A stretch of 64,000 nucleotides of DNA, from assembly GCA_903838565.1 (NCBI GenBank), contig CAILZB010000112.1, positions 33,098 to 97,097 of the forward strand, written 5' to 3'. The DNA comes from an uncultured beta proteobacterium (GTDB taxonomy: Bacteria > Pseudomonadota > Gammaproteobacteria > Burkholderiales > Burkholderiaceae_C). Numbering within the stretch: position 1 is the stretch's first letter; each line of letters begins with the position of its first letter. This document shows positions 34,562 through 49,463 of the stretch, piece after piece. The notes under the pieces are model-generated. The model ran no database searches and was not told the DNA's origin. It saw nothing but the letters and a program-made list of their open reading frames with translations. The translations under genes were made by a program, and so were the position numbers.

Positions 34562-34834
34562 GGCCTTGAGCGCAAACCTGCCCTATTGCCAGTCCGCCGA
34601 AAGAACACCTCTGCTCAATCTGAGCCAGGGCAGGATCAGCCTGCCCGCATCGGTGGATTTCAGTGCCCTTGCAGGACGGTACGTAAACAGACCGGAAAGC
34701 CGGTCGATCGCGATGGAATGGATTTCCCCGGATCGCAAGGGAGACATCTCATTGGGCATGGCTGCCGGCGCCGGATGACGCAGCACAGTAAGATCGCTTC
34801 CAGAGACAATGAACCCGTAACTCAGGTCCAGTGC
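34562..34834. other. Intergenic segment with no supported gene
   Basis: Between the kinase fragment and the EAL-HDOD gene I see no convincing coding sequence. A plus-strand reading frame at 34560-34778 has no family features or ribosome binding site. A promoter for the EAL-HDOD/GGEEF pair should lie here, but no sigma-70 boxes stand out. Confidence 0.5.
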
Positions 34835-36097
34835 ATGCCAATTTCGTCTGATATCCAGCCCCTATCCCGACAGAGTGCGCTCGACGCTTCGGAACCGCGC
34901 ATTGCGCGCCAGCCCATTGTCGATCAGCGCCAGGTGGTGGTCGGCTACGAGTTGTATGACCGCGCCTACGCCGCAGGCGAACACACGTCAGATAGCGACG
35001 CCGCGCTGCTCGTCACCCTGCTTTCACTGGTGGATGCCACAGGCTTGACCGACAGAAAGACCATATTCATCAACTGCACGCACCACAGTCTGGACAGCGA
35101 CCACCTGGAGATCGTTCAGTCCAGCCGGGTGGTGCTGGAGGTTCCAACGCTGCACGGCGGCGACAGGGATCTGATCCGCGCCCGCCTGCCGGTACTGACG
35201 GATCTGCGCCGGCGCAGTTTTCGACTGGCGCTGGGCCACACGGTGCTCACCCCTGGGTACGAAGAATGGCTCGCGCTGGCCAGCTACATCAAGATCGACA
35301 TGACCCAGGTCAGCACCGACCAGCTCGCACCGATGCTGCGGTTTGCGCGCATGCACAGTGGCGCGGAAATCATCGCTGAAAAAGTCGAGACCGAGCAGAC
35401 CTGCGAAGCGCTGCTGCGACTGGGTGTTCGGCTGTTCCAGGGCCACTGGTTTGCGACGCCCGTGATCCTGCCAACGCACAAGGTCAGGCCGGCGCAGGCC
35501 AACATCCTGCAGCTCATCAACCTGGTGCAGAAGCAGGCCGAAGTGAGCGACATTGAAGAGGTGCTCAAGCGCGACCCGACACTGTCCTTCACCATGCTGC
35601 GCTACCTCAACGCCTCGGGTTTTTGGCTCAGCGCCAAGGTCACGTCCTTTCGCCACGCGGTGATGATGCTCGGCATGAAACGGCTTTTCCGCTGGAGTGC
35701 GCTGCTGATGGCGACCTCGCGCTCGGGCGAGGTCGGTCCGGCCGTCGGCGCCACGGCCGTGGTGCGCGGGCGTCTGATGGAGCTGCTTGCAGCCGACCTG
35801 TTGAGCGTCGAAGAGCGTGACAACGCCTTCGTCGTGGGCATCTTTTCGCTGCTGGACACGATGCTGGGCATGCCCATGAAGGAAGCGCTCGACGGTCTGG
35901 CCTTGCCCGAATCCATCACCGACGCTCTGCTCCACAAGAAGGGGTTGTTCGCACCCTTGCTGACCTTGGCTCAGGCCTGCGAATCGGGCGACGAAGGGAG
36001 TTTCAAACAGGCCGCCCATGTTTTGAAATTGTCGGACCGGCAGATCAATGAGGCGCACCTTGAGGCCTTGAATTGGGCCGAAACCCTGGGCGAATGA
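34835..36097 (+). CDS. EAL-like/HDOD signalling protein (YuxH family)
   Basis: The 420-residue cytoplasmic protein joins an N-terminal EAL domain with degenerate signature (ARQPIVDQRQVVVGYELYDR; YEL in place of EAL) to a C-terminal HDOD domain (LLKRDPTLSFTMLRYLN-type segment VLKRDPTLSFTMLRYLN). The EAL part probably lacks c-di-GMP hydrolysis and binds it or a partner. The family often regulates motility or virulence. The ATG at 34835 is chosen because it gives MPISSDIQPLSR ahead of the conserved domain. The end overlaps the start of the GGEEF gene by four bases, so the two are coupled. Confidence 0.82.
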   Translation: MPISSDIQPLSRQSALDASEPRIARQPIVDQRQVVVGYELYDRAYAAGEHTSDSDAALLVTLLSLVDATGLTDRKTIFINCTHHSLDSDHLEIVQSSRVVLEVPTLHGGDRDLIRARLPVLTDLRRRSFRLALGHTVLTPGYEEWLALASYIKIDMTQVSTDQLAPMLRFARMHSGAEIIAEKVETEQTCEALLRLGVRLFQGHWFATPVILPTHKVRPAQANILQLINLVQKQAEVSDIEEVLKRDPTLSFTMLRYLNASGFWLSAKVTSFRHAVMMLGMKRLFRWSALLMATSRSGEVGPAVGATAVVRGRLMELLAADLLSVEERDNAFVVGIFSLLDTMLGMPMKEALDGLALPESITDALLHKKGLFAPLLTLAQACESGDEGSFKQAAHVLKLSDRQINEAHLEALNWAETLGE

Positions 36098-37083
36098 GGC
36101 CGCGCAGCATGCACATCAACCACCCACCCGACCAAGGCCCGACCAGCGCCCCCTACCCGCAATTGGCCATGGGCCCGAACCGGGCAAAGCTGCTGGTGGT
36201 GGACGATCAGCCCATCAACATCCAGGTCATGCACCAGTTGTTCGGGGCCGATTGCCAGGTTTTCATGGCCACCAACGGGGCCCGCGCGCTGAGCGTTTGC
36301 AAGGACAAACGACCCGACCTGGTGCTACTGGACGTGGTGATGCCCGACATGGACGGTTTTGAGGTTTGCAGGCGGCTCAAGGCGGACGAGGCCACGCGCG
36401 ACATTCCCGTCATCTTCGTGACCGCACACAACGACGCGGCCCAGGAAACGCAGGGGCTGGAGATGGGCGCCGTCGACTTCATCTCGAAACCGATCAACCC
36501 GGCCGTGGTTCGGGCCCGGGTCAAGACGCACCTCACGCTCAAATTCCAGTCTGACCTGATGCGCCGACTGGTGTTTCTGGACGGGCTCACGGGCGTCTAC
36601 AACCGGCGCTATTTCGACCAGCAGTTGGTCACGGAAATGGCTCGGTCAGCGCGCTCGGGTGCGCCACTGGCGCTGATCATGCTGGATGTCGATTTCTTCA
36701 AGCGTTATAACGACCGCTACGGCCATCAGGCGGGTGACGACTGTCTGCGCACGATCGCACTCACCTTGAAGGATTGCCTGCGCCGACCGGCCGACGTGGT
36801 GGCGCGCTACGGCGGGGAAGAGTTCTCCTGCATCCTGGCGGAAACGGGTTTTGACGCGGCGCTGGCGATAGCGTGCGAACTGGAGCAGCGGGTGCGAGAA
36901 AGGAACATGGCGCACGATGCCTCGGATGCGGCTTCGGTCGTGACCATCAGCCTGGGCGTCGCCAGTGCCGGCGGCCTGGCGTGCCGCGACGCCAGCGAAC
37001 TGATCGCTCAGGCCGATGCCCAAATGTATCGCGCCAAGACCGAGGGCCGGGGCCGCGCCTGCGGCATCGATCTGAATCCCTGA
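36094..37083 (+). CDS. Response regulator with GGEEF diguanylate cyclase domain
   Basis: The 329-residue protein has an N-terminal receiver (KLLVVDDQPINIQVMHQ; acceptor Asp in LVLLDVVMPDMDG; Lys in VDFISKPINP). A GGEEF domain follows (LTGVYNRRYFDQQL, intact GGEEF). An active PleD/WspR-type cyclase making c-di-GMP is expected. It starts in the ATGA overlap with the preceding EAL-HDOD gene; an ATG at 36109 is an alternative. Together the pair can make and sense c-di-GMP. Confidence 0.93.
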   Translation: MRPRSMHINHPPDQGPTSAPYPQLAMGPNRAKLLVVDDQPINIQVMHQLFGADCQVFMATNGARALSVCKDKRPDLVLLDVVMPDMDGFEVCRRLKADEATRDIPVIFVTAHNDAAQETQGLEMGAVDFISKPINPAVVRARVKTHLTLKFQSDLMRRLVFLDGLTGVYNRRYFDQQLVTEMARSARSGAPLALIMLDVDFFKRYNDRYGHQAGDDCLRTIALTLKDCLRRPADVVARYGGEEFSCILAETGFDAALAIACELEQRVRERNMAHDASDAASVVTISLGVASAGGLACRDASELIAQADAQMYRAKTEGRGRACGIDLNP

Positions 37084-37087
37084 AACC

Positions 37088-39448
37088 TCAGGCGAATGCG
37101 GCATCGCCGTGGTCGTGCAGGACGCCGCGATAGGCGCCGCAGCCGATCAGCAGGTCAGACTGCAGCGGCATCACATAGGACGATTTGCCGCGCACCTGGC
37201 CGCTGTCCGGGTGGGTGAAGTTGTATTCGATCCAGCCGCCCCCCTGGTCGGCGCGTTCCCAGGCGTCTTCCAGCACCTGCTGTGTGTCGTCCACGCCCGA
37301 CACGTCGAGCAAGCTGGTCCCGACCTTCTGCAATTCGGTCCCCATGACCTCGTAGACGCCCTCGCGATCGAAAACGAACACATACAGGTCGCGGTCGACG
37401 AAGCCGCCCCGCGGGTCCTGCAATTGCGCCCTGGCCTGCTCCAGACCGACGGTGTGCACCAGCGCACAGGCCCGCTCGGCCATGACCTTGGCCTCGTCCG
37501 CCGTGCCTTGGCGCAACTGGATGTGGGTGACGGCGTCTTCAAGCTGGCTGGAGCGCTGCATCAAGCGGCTGGAGCGGTGTGATGTGCGCTCCACCAGGCC
37601 GGAGTTTTCGATCGTGACCGTGTCCAGATCGCCCACGGCCCGCACCACCTCGGCCAGCGAAATGCTTTGCTTGATGCTGCCCTCGGCCAGGCTTTCCACG
37701 TTCTGCGCAATCTCGCTGATACCCGTGACCAGGCTGCTCATCAACTGGTTCACCGCTTCGATCTCGGTGACTGTGCTGCCCACGCGTTGCGCCGAATCGG
37801 CAATCAGCGCGCGCACCTCGCTGGCCGCGCTCTGGCTGCGCCTGGCCAGCGTGCGCACCTCGGACGCGACCACCGCAAAGCCCTTGCCCTGCTCTCCGGC
37901 GCGCGCGGCCTCGACGGCGGCGTTGAGCGCCAGCAGATTGGTCTGAAAGGCGATACCGTCGATGGTTCCGATGATGTCGCTCATGCGGTCGGAAGTGGTC
38001 TTGAGCGCCGCCATGCCGCCCACGGTCTGCCCCATCAGCGTGCTCGCCTGGCCGGCCTCCTTGTGCAGGCTTTCGGTCATCAGGCTGACCTCCTGCGCCG
38101 CCTCGGAATTGCGCGCCACGGTGTCGCTCACGACGCCCACGCTGGAGGTCGCTCCCTGCAGGCTGGTGGCCTGCGACTGGGTGCGCTGCGACAGCAGATG
38201 ACCGTCCTCCACCAGCAGGCCGCCCACGTGCGTCACCATGGCGGAGGCACTGCGCACGTCGGCCACCAGGGCCGACAGCACCTCCAGCATGGCCTCGAAT
38301 TCCCTGCCGATTTCGGCCAGTTCGTCGCTTCCCTGAACATCCACGGTCGTCGCAAGGTTGCCCCTGGTGCCTTCCTTGAGCGCGGCGTGCAGGATCGCCA
38401 TGTTGTTCAAGGTGGCGACGGCAAAACCCAGCATCAGGTAGACCACCAGCAGCAGACCGATGACAGAGCAACCGCCCAGCGCGACAAATCGCCACAGCGC
38501 CGCGCGCTCACGTGCCTGCAGTTGCTGCAGCAGGGAGCGTGCCGCATCGGAGCGAAAAGCCCTCCCGGCCTGTAACAGCCTGTCGCCCGCGTGCATCAGT
38601 TCGCGTCCCTGCACAGCGCTGATCTCGCCGCTGCCGGCGCTACGGGCCAGCGCCGAAAGATCCCGCGTGGCGCCCAACGCTGCGCGTGCGGGTGCGATCA
38701 GCTCACGCTCGCCGGCGCGCTCCATCGCTTCCAGGTTCCCGAGCAAGTCCGCGGTGCTGGCGTTGAACAGCTGCTCCAGCGCGGCGGCGTGAACGGGCCG
38801 GACGGCGGACTGCGCCAGTGCGGCAGCACCCGCATAGCGCGTCTGGTGCACCAGGTCGACCCAGTTCAGCCCGCGCGCGAACAGCAAGTCCTGCAGGAAA
38901 TACGTGGCGGCAACCGGATCCAGCACCAGGCCCGAAGTTTCACCCGCGTACTTGGCCATGCGGCGCAGCCCCTCGGCGCTGCGTTGGTGCAGTTCTGCCA
39001 AACCGTTCTGATCCAGGCCTGGCGCATCCGACCTGAGCGTTTGCAGGTCGGCGCGCAGAGTCGACCAGGCCGCAAAGAGATCGAGCTCGGGATGCGCGGC
39101 CACGTCCGCGTCCAGCGCGTCCATGGACGCTGCCATCGTCTGCAGGGTTTGCGCGCGCTCGCTGTCGAACTCCGGCTTGCTGCGCAGCAGCGACTGCGTT
39201 CGATGGAACAGCACCTGACCCAGCAGATTGCCGATCAGGCCCGCGGTCTGCGCGCCCACGGCCTCCTGGCGGGCGCTGCGGTAGTCGCTCATCAGCGTGG
39301 ACAGCTGCGCATAACCAACGAGCAGCAGTGGCAGTATCAGCAAGGCCGCCAGGCTGGCCAGTTTGGTCGGCATGCGCAGACGCTGCATCAGCGCCACGCC
39401 GGGCTTGAGCCAGGGGCTCACCTTGAAAGGATCGGTGGTTGAATTCAT
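37088..39448 (-). CDS. Methyl-accepting chemotaxis protein with C-terminal Cache-like sensor domain
   Basis: The 786-residue protein has an N-terminal membrane helix ([20 protein letters not shown]), a periplasmic helical domain and a second helix ([20 protein letters not shown]). A HAMP-like linker and the MCP signalling hairpin follow, with tip region [20 protein letters not shown]. After the hairpin, about 145 residues form a sensor of Cache type ([51 protein letters not shown]) ending IGCGAYRG. A cytoplasmic C-terminal sensor is unusual for MCPs. It overlaps the response regulator gene by four bases. Confidence 0.9.
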   Translation of the reverse strand: MNSTTDPFKVSPWLKPGVALMQRLRMPTKLASLAALLILPLLLVGYAQLSTLMSDYRSARQEAVGAQTAGLIGNLLGQVLFHRTQSLLRSKPEFDSERAQTLQTMAASMDALDADVAAHPELDLFAAWSTLRADLQTLRSDAPGLDQNGLAELHQRSAEGLRRMAKYAGETSGLVLDPVAATYFLQDLLFARGLNWVDLVHQTRYAGAAALAQSAVRPVHAAALEQLFNASTADLLGNLEAMERAGERELIAPARAALGATRDLSALARSAGSGEISAVQGRELMHAGDRLLQAGRAFRSDAARSLLQQLQARERAALWRFVALGGCSVIGLLLVVYLMLGFAVATLNNMAILHAALKEGTRGNLATTVDVQGSDELAEIGREFEAMLEVLSALVADVRSASAMVTHVGGLLVEDGHLLSQRTQSQATSLQGATSSVGVVSDTVARNSEAAQEVSLMTESLHKEAGQASTLMGQTVGGMAALKTTSDRMSDIIGTIDGIAFQTNLLALNAAVEAARAGEQGKGFAVVASEVRTLARRSQSAASEVRALIADSAQRVGSTVTEIEAVNQLMSSLVTGISEIAQNVESLAEGSIKQSISLAEVVRAVGDLDTVTIENSGLVERTSHRSSRLMQRSSQLEDAVTHIQLRQGTADEAKVMAERACALVHTVGLEQARAQLQDPRGGFVDRDLYVFVFDREGVYEVMGTELQKVGTSLLDVSGVDDTQQVLEDAWERADQGGGWIEYNFTHPDSGQVRGKSSYVMPLQSDLLIGCGAYRGVLHDHGDAAFA

Positions 39449-39861
39449 GTTCCTCCTCTGCCTGGCAGAACGCGCGCCAGTTCTGCCTGTAACTGTGCCA
39501 CATCGATGGGCTTGGCCAGATAGCCATCTGCGCCAGCCCGCTTGAAGCGCGACTTGTCTCCCGGCTCGGCGTGCGACGTGGCCATGATCACGGGCAAATG
39601 CCCGCCCTGCGACTGCTCCTGTGCGCGCAGCGCCGCAAGCGCCTGCAGGCCGTCCACGTTGGGCATCATCACGTCCATCAGAACCACGTCGAACTTGAGC
39701 TTGGCCAGACAGCGCAACGCCTTTTCGCCATCACCCACGACCACGCCGGTGTGCCCCAGGCTGTGCAGCAGGCCCACGGCGAGGCGCTGATTGATGGTGT
39801 TGTCTTCGGCCACCAGCACCTTGAGTGTCCGGCCGGCCGCCGTGGATGGGGTTGTGGGCAT
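39445..39861 (-). CDS. Single-domain response regulator (CheY-like)
   Basis: The 138-residue receiver domain has [19 protein letters not shown], acceptor Asp in [13 protein letters not shown], and Lys in GYLAKPIDV. No output domain is present, so it probably shuttles phosphate from the neighbouring hybrid kinase or acts on the MCP pathway. The ATG at 39861 is used because the in-frame upstream extension to 39912 overlaps the kinase end and has no conserved sequence. It lies between the MCP and the hybrid kinase in one operon. Confidence 0.9.
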   Translation of the reverse strand: MPTTPSTAAGRTLKVLVAEDNTINQRLAVGLLHSLGHTGVVVGDGEKALRCLAKLKFDVVLMDVMMPNVDGLQALAALRAQEQSQGGHLPVIMATSHAEPGDKSRFKRAGADGYLAKPIDVAQLQAELARVLPGRGGT

Positions 39862-39866
39862 GGGGT

Positions 39867-44717
<4,851 letters not shown>

Positions 44718-45156
44718 GGACAGAGAATATCCGATGTGATATCGGCCAGCGCGCAGCGAGCGCAAGCCTTGCCGCGACCCTTCGCGGGCAGGCCCCGACC
44801 TGGTCAGAGGGCAGGGAGCGGCTGAAGTCATGCCCCTGCGCTTCGTCGCGACCCTGCGGACCCAAGAGCGCGCGCCGCGTCCAAACCCGCACGCCGCGCG
44901 CGCTCTTGAGCACATTCAGGTTTCAGGCTCAGTGTCTCTCGGGACGAAGGGCGCCGTGGTGAAAGTGAGGTCACCACGGGCTGCCCGGCACCCGGTGAGA
45001 TTCACATTGCGGCGCCATGCCGGTGTATGCCGCTTCCTCGCGCGAAGTTGCCACGCGGCGTGCAAGTCTTCTTGCCGGCGATGCTGGAATGCGCCCGTTG
45101 GCATTCTTCAGGGCACTGCTCGGATGGCACAATCTCTTCCACGGGAGGGTGGACAG
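44718..45156. other. Divergent intergenic region between hybrid kinase and ECF gene
   Basis: These 439 bases hold the divergent promoters of the hybrid kinase (minus) and the ECF sigma factor (plus). The only clear structure is a 9-bp hairpin at 44954-44979, listed separately. I see no supported gene. The ECF gene has a good Shine-Dalgarno sequence (GGGAGG, about 45143-45148). Confidence 0.6.
44954..44979. promoter_or_regulatory. Perfect 9-bp inverted repeat
   Basis: CCGTGGTGA and TCACCACGG pair perfectly across an 8-base loop. There is no T-run on either side, so it is not a standard terminator. It could be an operator or an RNA hairpin in the leader of the ECF gene. Confidence 0.5.
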
Positions 45157-45708
45157 ATGGCAGAGCTGACGACGTTGCTGGCTGCGGCACGCAAGGGAGA
45201 CAACCAGGCGGCGAGTCAGGCCTTTAGCCTGCTCTATGACGACCTGCGGCGGATTGCACGCTCGCGCTTGCGCCAGCACCAGTCTTTCACGCTGCTGGAT
45301 ACCACTTCGCTGGTGCACGAGTCTTACCTCAAGCTCATCGGCGTCGAGCTGCTCCCGGTCGAGGACCGCAAGCACTTTTTCGCCTATGCCGCCACCGTCA
45401 TGCGCTCGGTCATCGTGGACTTTGCCCGGGCCCGGGCGGCAGAGCGGCGCGGTGGTGACGCCGAACACCTGGTGCTTGACACGGCGCTGTCCGAAAGGCT
45501 CGGCGCGCCCGAGGACGATGTGCTGCGAGTGCACGAGGCGCTGGGCGTGCTTGCGCAAGCAGACCAGGCTCTGGCGACGATTGTGGAAATGCGCTACTTT
45601 GGCGGTTTGACCGAACTGGAAATTTCCGAAGCACTGGGGATTTCGGAGCGAACGGTTCGACGCAATTGGGAAAAGGCCCGGTTATTTCTGACGGCTGAGC
45701 TTGGCTGA
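45157..45708 (+). CDS. ECF sigma factor of the Ser/Thr-kinase-associated type (copy 1)
   Basis: The 183-residue protein has sigma regions 2 and 4. Region 2 includes FSLLYDDLRRIARSRLRQHQ and SLVHESYLKLIG; region 4 is GGLTELEISEALGISERTVR. In ordinary ECFs region 2.2 carries the acidic DAED. Here it is DTTS at residues 48-51, the feature of kinase-associated (ECF43-like) factors activated by threonine phosphorylation. The kinase gene follows after 128 bases. The start at 45157 has a clear Shine-Dalgarno sequence. Confidence 0.92.
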   Translation: MAELTTLLAAARKGDNQAASQAFSLLYDDLRRIARSRLRQHQSFTLLDTTSLVHESYLKLIGVELLPVEDRKHFFAYAATVMRSVIVDFARARAAERRGGDAEHLVLDTALSERLGAPEDDVLRVHEALGVLAQADQALATIVEMRYFGGLTELEISEALGISERTVRRNWEKARLFLTAELG

Positions 45709-45836
45709 GGTATTGGCTTGAACCGTTCAGTTTGGCGCTCAGCTGTCCGCTTTCTGCGCGCCATGGCGTACAACACTCTGTCCGGACCCCACCGCCACAT
45801 GGCGCCCCGAACCCACCAGGATTTGAAAGGCATTTC

Positions 45837-48215
45837 GTGAAACTCGATGTCACCACGTTGCGCCGGCTGTCTCCCCTGCTGGATGAAGCGCTCGACCTGA
45901 AGCCTTCCGAGCGCGAGGTCTGGCTGGCGGCCATGAAGGACGACAAGGCTGAACTTGCACCCCTGCTGCGCGAGTTGCTGTCACGGCAAGCCTCGGTCGA
46001 AACCCATGATTTTCTGCAAAGCGCGCCGCAGTTCACGCTCGCCAGGTCCGCTTCCCGGGAGGCTGACTTCCATGCCGGCGACGAGGTCGGCCCTTATCGT
46101 CTGATCAGGGAAATAGGTGCTGGAGGCATGGGCGTTGTATGGCTGGCCGAGCACTCCGACGGCGTGCTCAAACGCACCGTAGCGCTCAAGTTGCCCATGG
46201 TCAGCCTGCGACGTTCCGTGCTGCTCCAGCGGTTCGAGCGCGAGCGAGACATCCTGGCGTCCCTGACCCACCCGCACATTGCGCGGCTCTACGATGCCGG
46301 CATGTCGGATCAGGGCCAGCCCTATCTCGCGCTGGAGTACGTGCAGGGCAGCGCCATCACGCAGTATGCGCACGCCAACAGCTTGGACTGCCGACAGCGC
46401 GTGCGCCTGTTGTTGCAGGTGATGGACGCGATCCAATTCGCGCACGCCAATCTGGTGATCCACCGCGATCTCAAGCCCAGCAATGTGTTGGTCACGACCG
46501 AGGGTCAGGCACTGTTGCTGGATTTTGGCATTGCCAAACTGCTTGAGGGAGACGCCCCGGATGCCGAGGAGACCGAGCTCACCCGCGTGGGAGGGCGGGC
46601 ACTGACGCTGTCCTACGCGGCGCCGGAACAAGTGGAGGGAAAGGCGGTCAGCATCGGGACCGATGTCTGGGCATTGGGTGTGCTGCTGTATGAGTTGAGC
46701 ACGGGCGTTCGTCCCTTTGCCTCCCAACTCGGTGGCATGGAACACGCCATCCGGCACACCGAGCCGGTGCGGCCAAGCGAAGCGGGTTCGGGCGCGGTGG
46801 TGGGGCTGCCGCGCGGTCTGGCGACGGACCTGGACACGATCGTGTTGAAAGCCTTGAAGAAAGACGTGGCCGAACGCTACGCGACGGTCAACGCCTTCGC
46901 TGAAGACCTCCAGCGCTGGCTGCTGGGCCAGCCGGTTTTGGCACAAGCGGACAGCAGCTGGTACCGCACGCGCAAGTTCGTGAGCCGGCACAGGCTGGGT
47001 GTGGCCGCGGCCTCGCTGGCTGTGACGGCGCTCGCGCTGTTTTCCGTGAGTCTGAATATTCAAATTCAAAGGGTCACGCGTGAACGCGACCGGGCCGAGC
47101 ATCTGGGGCAATTCATGGCGAAGGTCTTCACGTTGGCCGACCCCAGTGAAGAGAACGGAACGAAGGTCACTGCAGGCGCGTTGCTCGACTCTGCGGCCGC
47201 GAATGTCACCTCATCACTGGTCGGAGACCCGGAGATGAAGGCACAACTGGTTCGGGCGATTGGCAAGGCCTATTCGGGATTGGGCGCCCTTGACAGGGCG
47301 CGTGAGCTTCTGGGTCCGGAGTATGAAAGCGCCAAGGTCCATCTGGGACCTGACCATCCGGTGACACTGGCGCTGGGTGGCGAGCTCCTCACTGTGCTGC
47401 GCAGCAAGTGGCAGACGGGCCCTGCAGTGGCGCTGGCGCGCGATGTACTGGAACGTCAACGCAGCGTGTTGGGCGCGGAAAGTTTGGAGGTGGCCAGGAC
47501 CGAGTCTGCCTTGGCGGCGATCCTCGCTGCGCAAGCGGGTTTCAGCGAGGCGGCGGCCCTTCAGCGCCATGCCTTGAGCGTCCAAGGCAGGACAGCTGCG
47601 CCGGATGATCTCGATTACCTGAATGAGCAGTCTTCGCTGGCGTTCTTCTTGCTGCGCTCGGGAAAGAATGATCCCGCCGAGACCGAGCGCATCTACCGCG
47701 ACGTGGTGAACGGCTACCAGCTCAAGCTGGGCGCCGGCAGCCTCAAGACCCTGCAGGCAACGAACAATTTGGCCACCGTATTGGGTTTGCAGGGCAAGTT
47801 TGCTGAGGATGCGGCGGTTCTGGATCAGGCGTTGACGGATGGGCGAAAAACTTTGGGGCCGGAGCATCAGCTGGTGCGCAATATTCTCAACAGTCTGGCT
47901 GCGGCTTATGTCAGCAAGGGCGACTTCGTCAAGGCTGAACCTTTGTTGCGGGAGTCCCTTGCCATCAACGTGCGCGCGGAAGGTGAGCACAGTCCGAGTG
48001 CGGCCTTGGCCAAGTACAACCTGGCGTGCTTGATGGCGCGGGTTGGGGACAAGGAAGCTGCCCTGGCACTGGTGGCCGATGCCGTGGACCACGGGCTGAT
48101 TCCAGACGCGGCCTTGCAACTGGAGAGCGATGACGATCTTGCAGCGCTGCGCACTGACCCGCGGTTCGAAGCCGTGGTCAAGCGGGCCAGGGACCGTTAC
48201 GGCAATCGTTCCTGA
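45837..48215 (+). CDS. PknB-type Ser/Thr protein kinase with C-terminal TPRs (kinase 1)
   Basis: The protein has 792 residues from GTG 45837, chosen because the N-terminus MKLDVTTLRRLSPLLDEALD then matches kinase 2. The kinase domain has the GAGGMG loop near 93, catalytic Lys118, HRD Asp211 and DFG Asp229. A membrane helix (ASLAVTALALFSVSL) lies near 388-410. The C-terminal half is TPR repeats in the periplasm or cytoplasm (SSLAFFLLRSGKNDPAETER). It is probably the kinase for the upstream sigma factor and binds a signal through its TPRs. Confidence 0.93.
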   Translation: MKLDVTTLRRLSPLLDEALDLKPSEREVWLAAMKDDKAELAPLLRELLSRQASVETHDFLQSAPQFTLARSASREADFHAGDEVGPYRLIREIGAGGMGVVWLAEHSDGVLKRTVALKLPMVSLRRSVLLQRFERERDILASLTHPHIARLYDAGMSDQGQPYLALEYVQGSAITQYAHANSLDCRQRVRLLLQVMDAIQFAHANLVIHRDLKPSNVLVTTEGQALLLDFGIAKLLEGDAPDAEETELTRVGGRALTLSYAAPEQVEGKAVSIGTDVWALGVLLYELSTGVRPFASQLGGMEHAIRHTEPVRPSEAGSGAVVGLPRGLATDLDTIVLKALKKDVAERYATVNAFAEDLQRWLLGQPVLAQADSSWYRTRKFVSRHRLGVAAASLAVTALALFSVSLNIQIQRVTRERDRAEHLGQFMAKVFTLADPSEENGTKVTAGALLDSAAANVTSSLVGDPEMKAQLVRAIGKAYSGLGALDRARELLGPEYESAKVHLGPDHPVTLALGGELLTVLRSKWQTGPAVALARDVLERQRSVLGAESLEVARTESALAAILAAQAGFSEAAALQRHALSVQGRTAAPDDLDYLNEQSSLAFFLLRSGKNDPAETERIYRDVVNGYQLKLGAGSLKTLQATNNLATVLGLQGKFAEDAAVLDQALTDGRKTLGPEHQLVRNILNSLAAAYVSKGDFVKAEPLLRESLAINVRAEGEHSPSAALAKYNLACLMARVGDKEAALALVADAVDHGLIPDAALQLESDDDLAALRTDPRFEAVVKRARDRYGNRS

Positions 48216-48419
48216 ACGAGCGCCTGGCGGGCATGGGCGCCCTGTCGCATCAAGCCCAATGACAAGCCGGACTTTGTCCGTTCAACTCCGACGTGAAAGC
48301 CCACGCAGTCCAAGGTCATTGCTCCCGCTGCAGTTTGACGGTCCGTGCAAGGCCTGGTGGCGTCATTCTTTCAGGCGTCGTGAATCTGCGCTTCGCGCTG
48401 CCGCTTGGCGCGCAGCACA
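48211..48419. repeat. 209-bp direct repeat, copy 1
   Basis: From the last codon of kinase 1 to 48419, this sequence is repeated at 54841-55048 with only four mismatches and one 1-base deletion. It covers non-coding DNA and the C-terminal 15 codons of a DUF1453-type gene on the minus strand. It marks a duplicated segment shared by the two sigma/kinase loci. Confidence 0.95.
48371..48418 (-). pseudogene. C-terminal stub of the DUF1453/CcdC-like gene
   Basis: The minus strand reads VLRAKRQREAQIHDA then stop. The intact protein at 55000-55545 ends VLRAKRQRESQIHDA, with one difference. Upstream of the Val codon the similarity stops abruptly, so this is a truncated remnant left by duplication and deletion. 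Confidence 0.85.
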
Positions 48420-49098
48420 GCCGGTGCTGTGTTGCAGCGACTCGAAATAGACTCTTATGCCAGCGCGAAACCGCACGCCGTTATGTGAACCGCAGCATGG
48501 TGGCCACTTCAGAGAGCGATCTGCCCCTTTTAGTCGGGTAGCGATTCAGCCAATCCTTGCGCATGCCATCGACCAGGGGAAGCTCCCGTCGGTCCTTATC
48601 CAGCGTGCTGATTGCCACAGACCTTCAGTCGAACCTGACCGTTCCCAAAGAAGGGGCGCGCCGATAGCAGGGTTTGCCAGCGCACTTTGCGTCCATGCGG
48701 CATTTCCTGCTGGGCCAACACAGCCTGGTCGGATAGGCGTCGTCCATGCACCGTCTTGAACGCTGGTCACACCCTGCCATCGGATCTGGATGAATCACTC
48801 ATATCAAGTCGCACAGGCATCGGTTCAGTGGACGACGATTAGGCTGAGATAAAGCCACTTCACGGTGGGTGGAAAGCATCGAAGCATTCGGCGCGCTCAG
48901 TGGGCAGTACGTGCCTGCGCGAGAAAAGCGGACATAAACCCCGGGCTCCATCAAGACTTCCTAGGCGAGAGCCGTCGCGCAGCGCCTGAACGAACAAAAC
49001 CATTTTAGACAACAGTGTCCGGTTTTCCAGGATACCAGCGTACGTTGCAGTGAGGGCAGAAGAATCGTCTGAGGTCCTCTTCTTACCAGGAGCGTCCG
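48420..49098. other. 679-base region without a supported gene
   Basis: No reading frame here has recognisable protein features, good start signals or coding bias. It lies just outside the repeat and the truncated gene, where decayed sequence would be expected. Short A/T-richer stretches at 48880-49040 include a mobile-element-like end (ACAGTGTCCGGTTTTCC, 49011-49027), but no transposase was seen. Confidence 0.4.
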
Positions 49099-49416
49099 AT
49101 GTCTAGCACTACCAACATCAATAACCTGATCGGCTCACGCCACTCCAGTCGCAGAGCTGTCGCCTGGGGCGTGGTGATCGTCGTGCTTGCACTCGCAGGC
49201 GCGGGCTTGGTGCTCGATCCTGCGAATTCGACCGCGAAGAAACGGGATGGTGACAGTTCCGGGTTGTGCCTGAGCCTGACCTCTCACATCGACTCAACGG
49301 GCGTTGATGCCGAGGTGCTGGGCGAGCCATACCACTTCGATCACTCCCTCGTGAACAAGCAAAACCTGCCCGACGAACCCAATCCGGCGCCCAGGACCGT
49401 TGCTGCTTACGACTGA
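49099..49416 (+). CDS. Small single-pass membrane protein next to the kinases
   Basis: The 105-residue protein has one membrane helix (AVAWGVVIVVLALAGAGLVL) after a polar N-terminus, then a polar C-terminus (SGLCLSLTSHIDSTGVDAEV). GGAGC precedes the ATG at 49099. No family is recognised. It sits between two kinase genes and could be a substrate or partner, but this is only positional. Confidence 0.5.
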   Translation: MSSTTNINNLIGSRHSSRRAVAWGVVIVVLALAGAGLVLDPANSTAKKRDGDSSGLCLSLTSHIDSTGVDAEVLGEPYHFDHSLVNKQNLPDEPNPAPRTVAAYD

Positions 49417-49463
49417 GAACGCCTCGGTCAAAGTATCCGCATCGACCCACAACCGCATACCTC

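Noticed and set aside
34560..34778. 72-codon plus-strand frame before the EAL-HDOD gene
   Set aside because: No ribosome site, family or conservation evidence, and it lies across decayed sequence.
48880..49040. Insertion-sequence end
   Set aside because: A short CCGGACAC-like end was seen but no transposase or matching second end, so no element is called.
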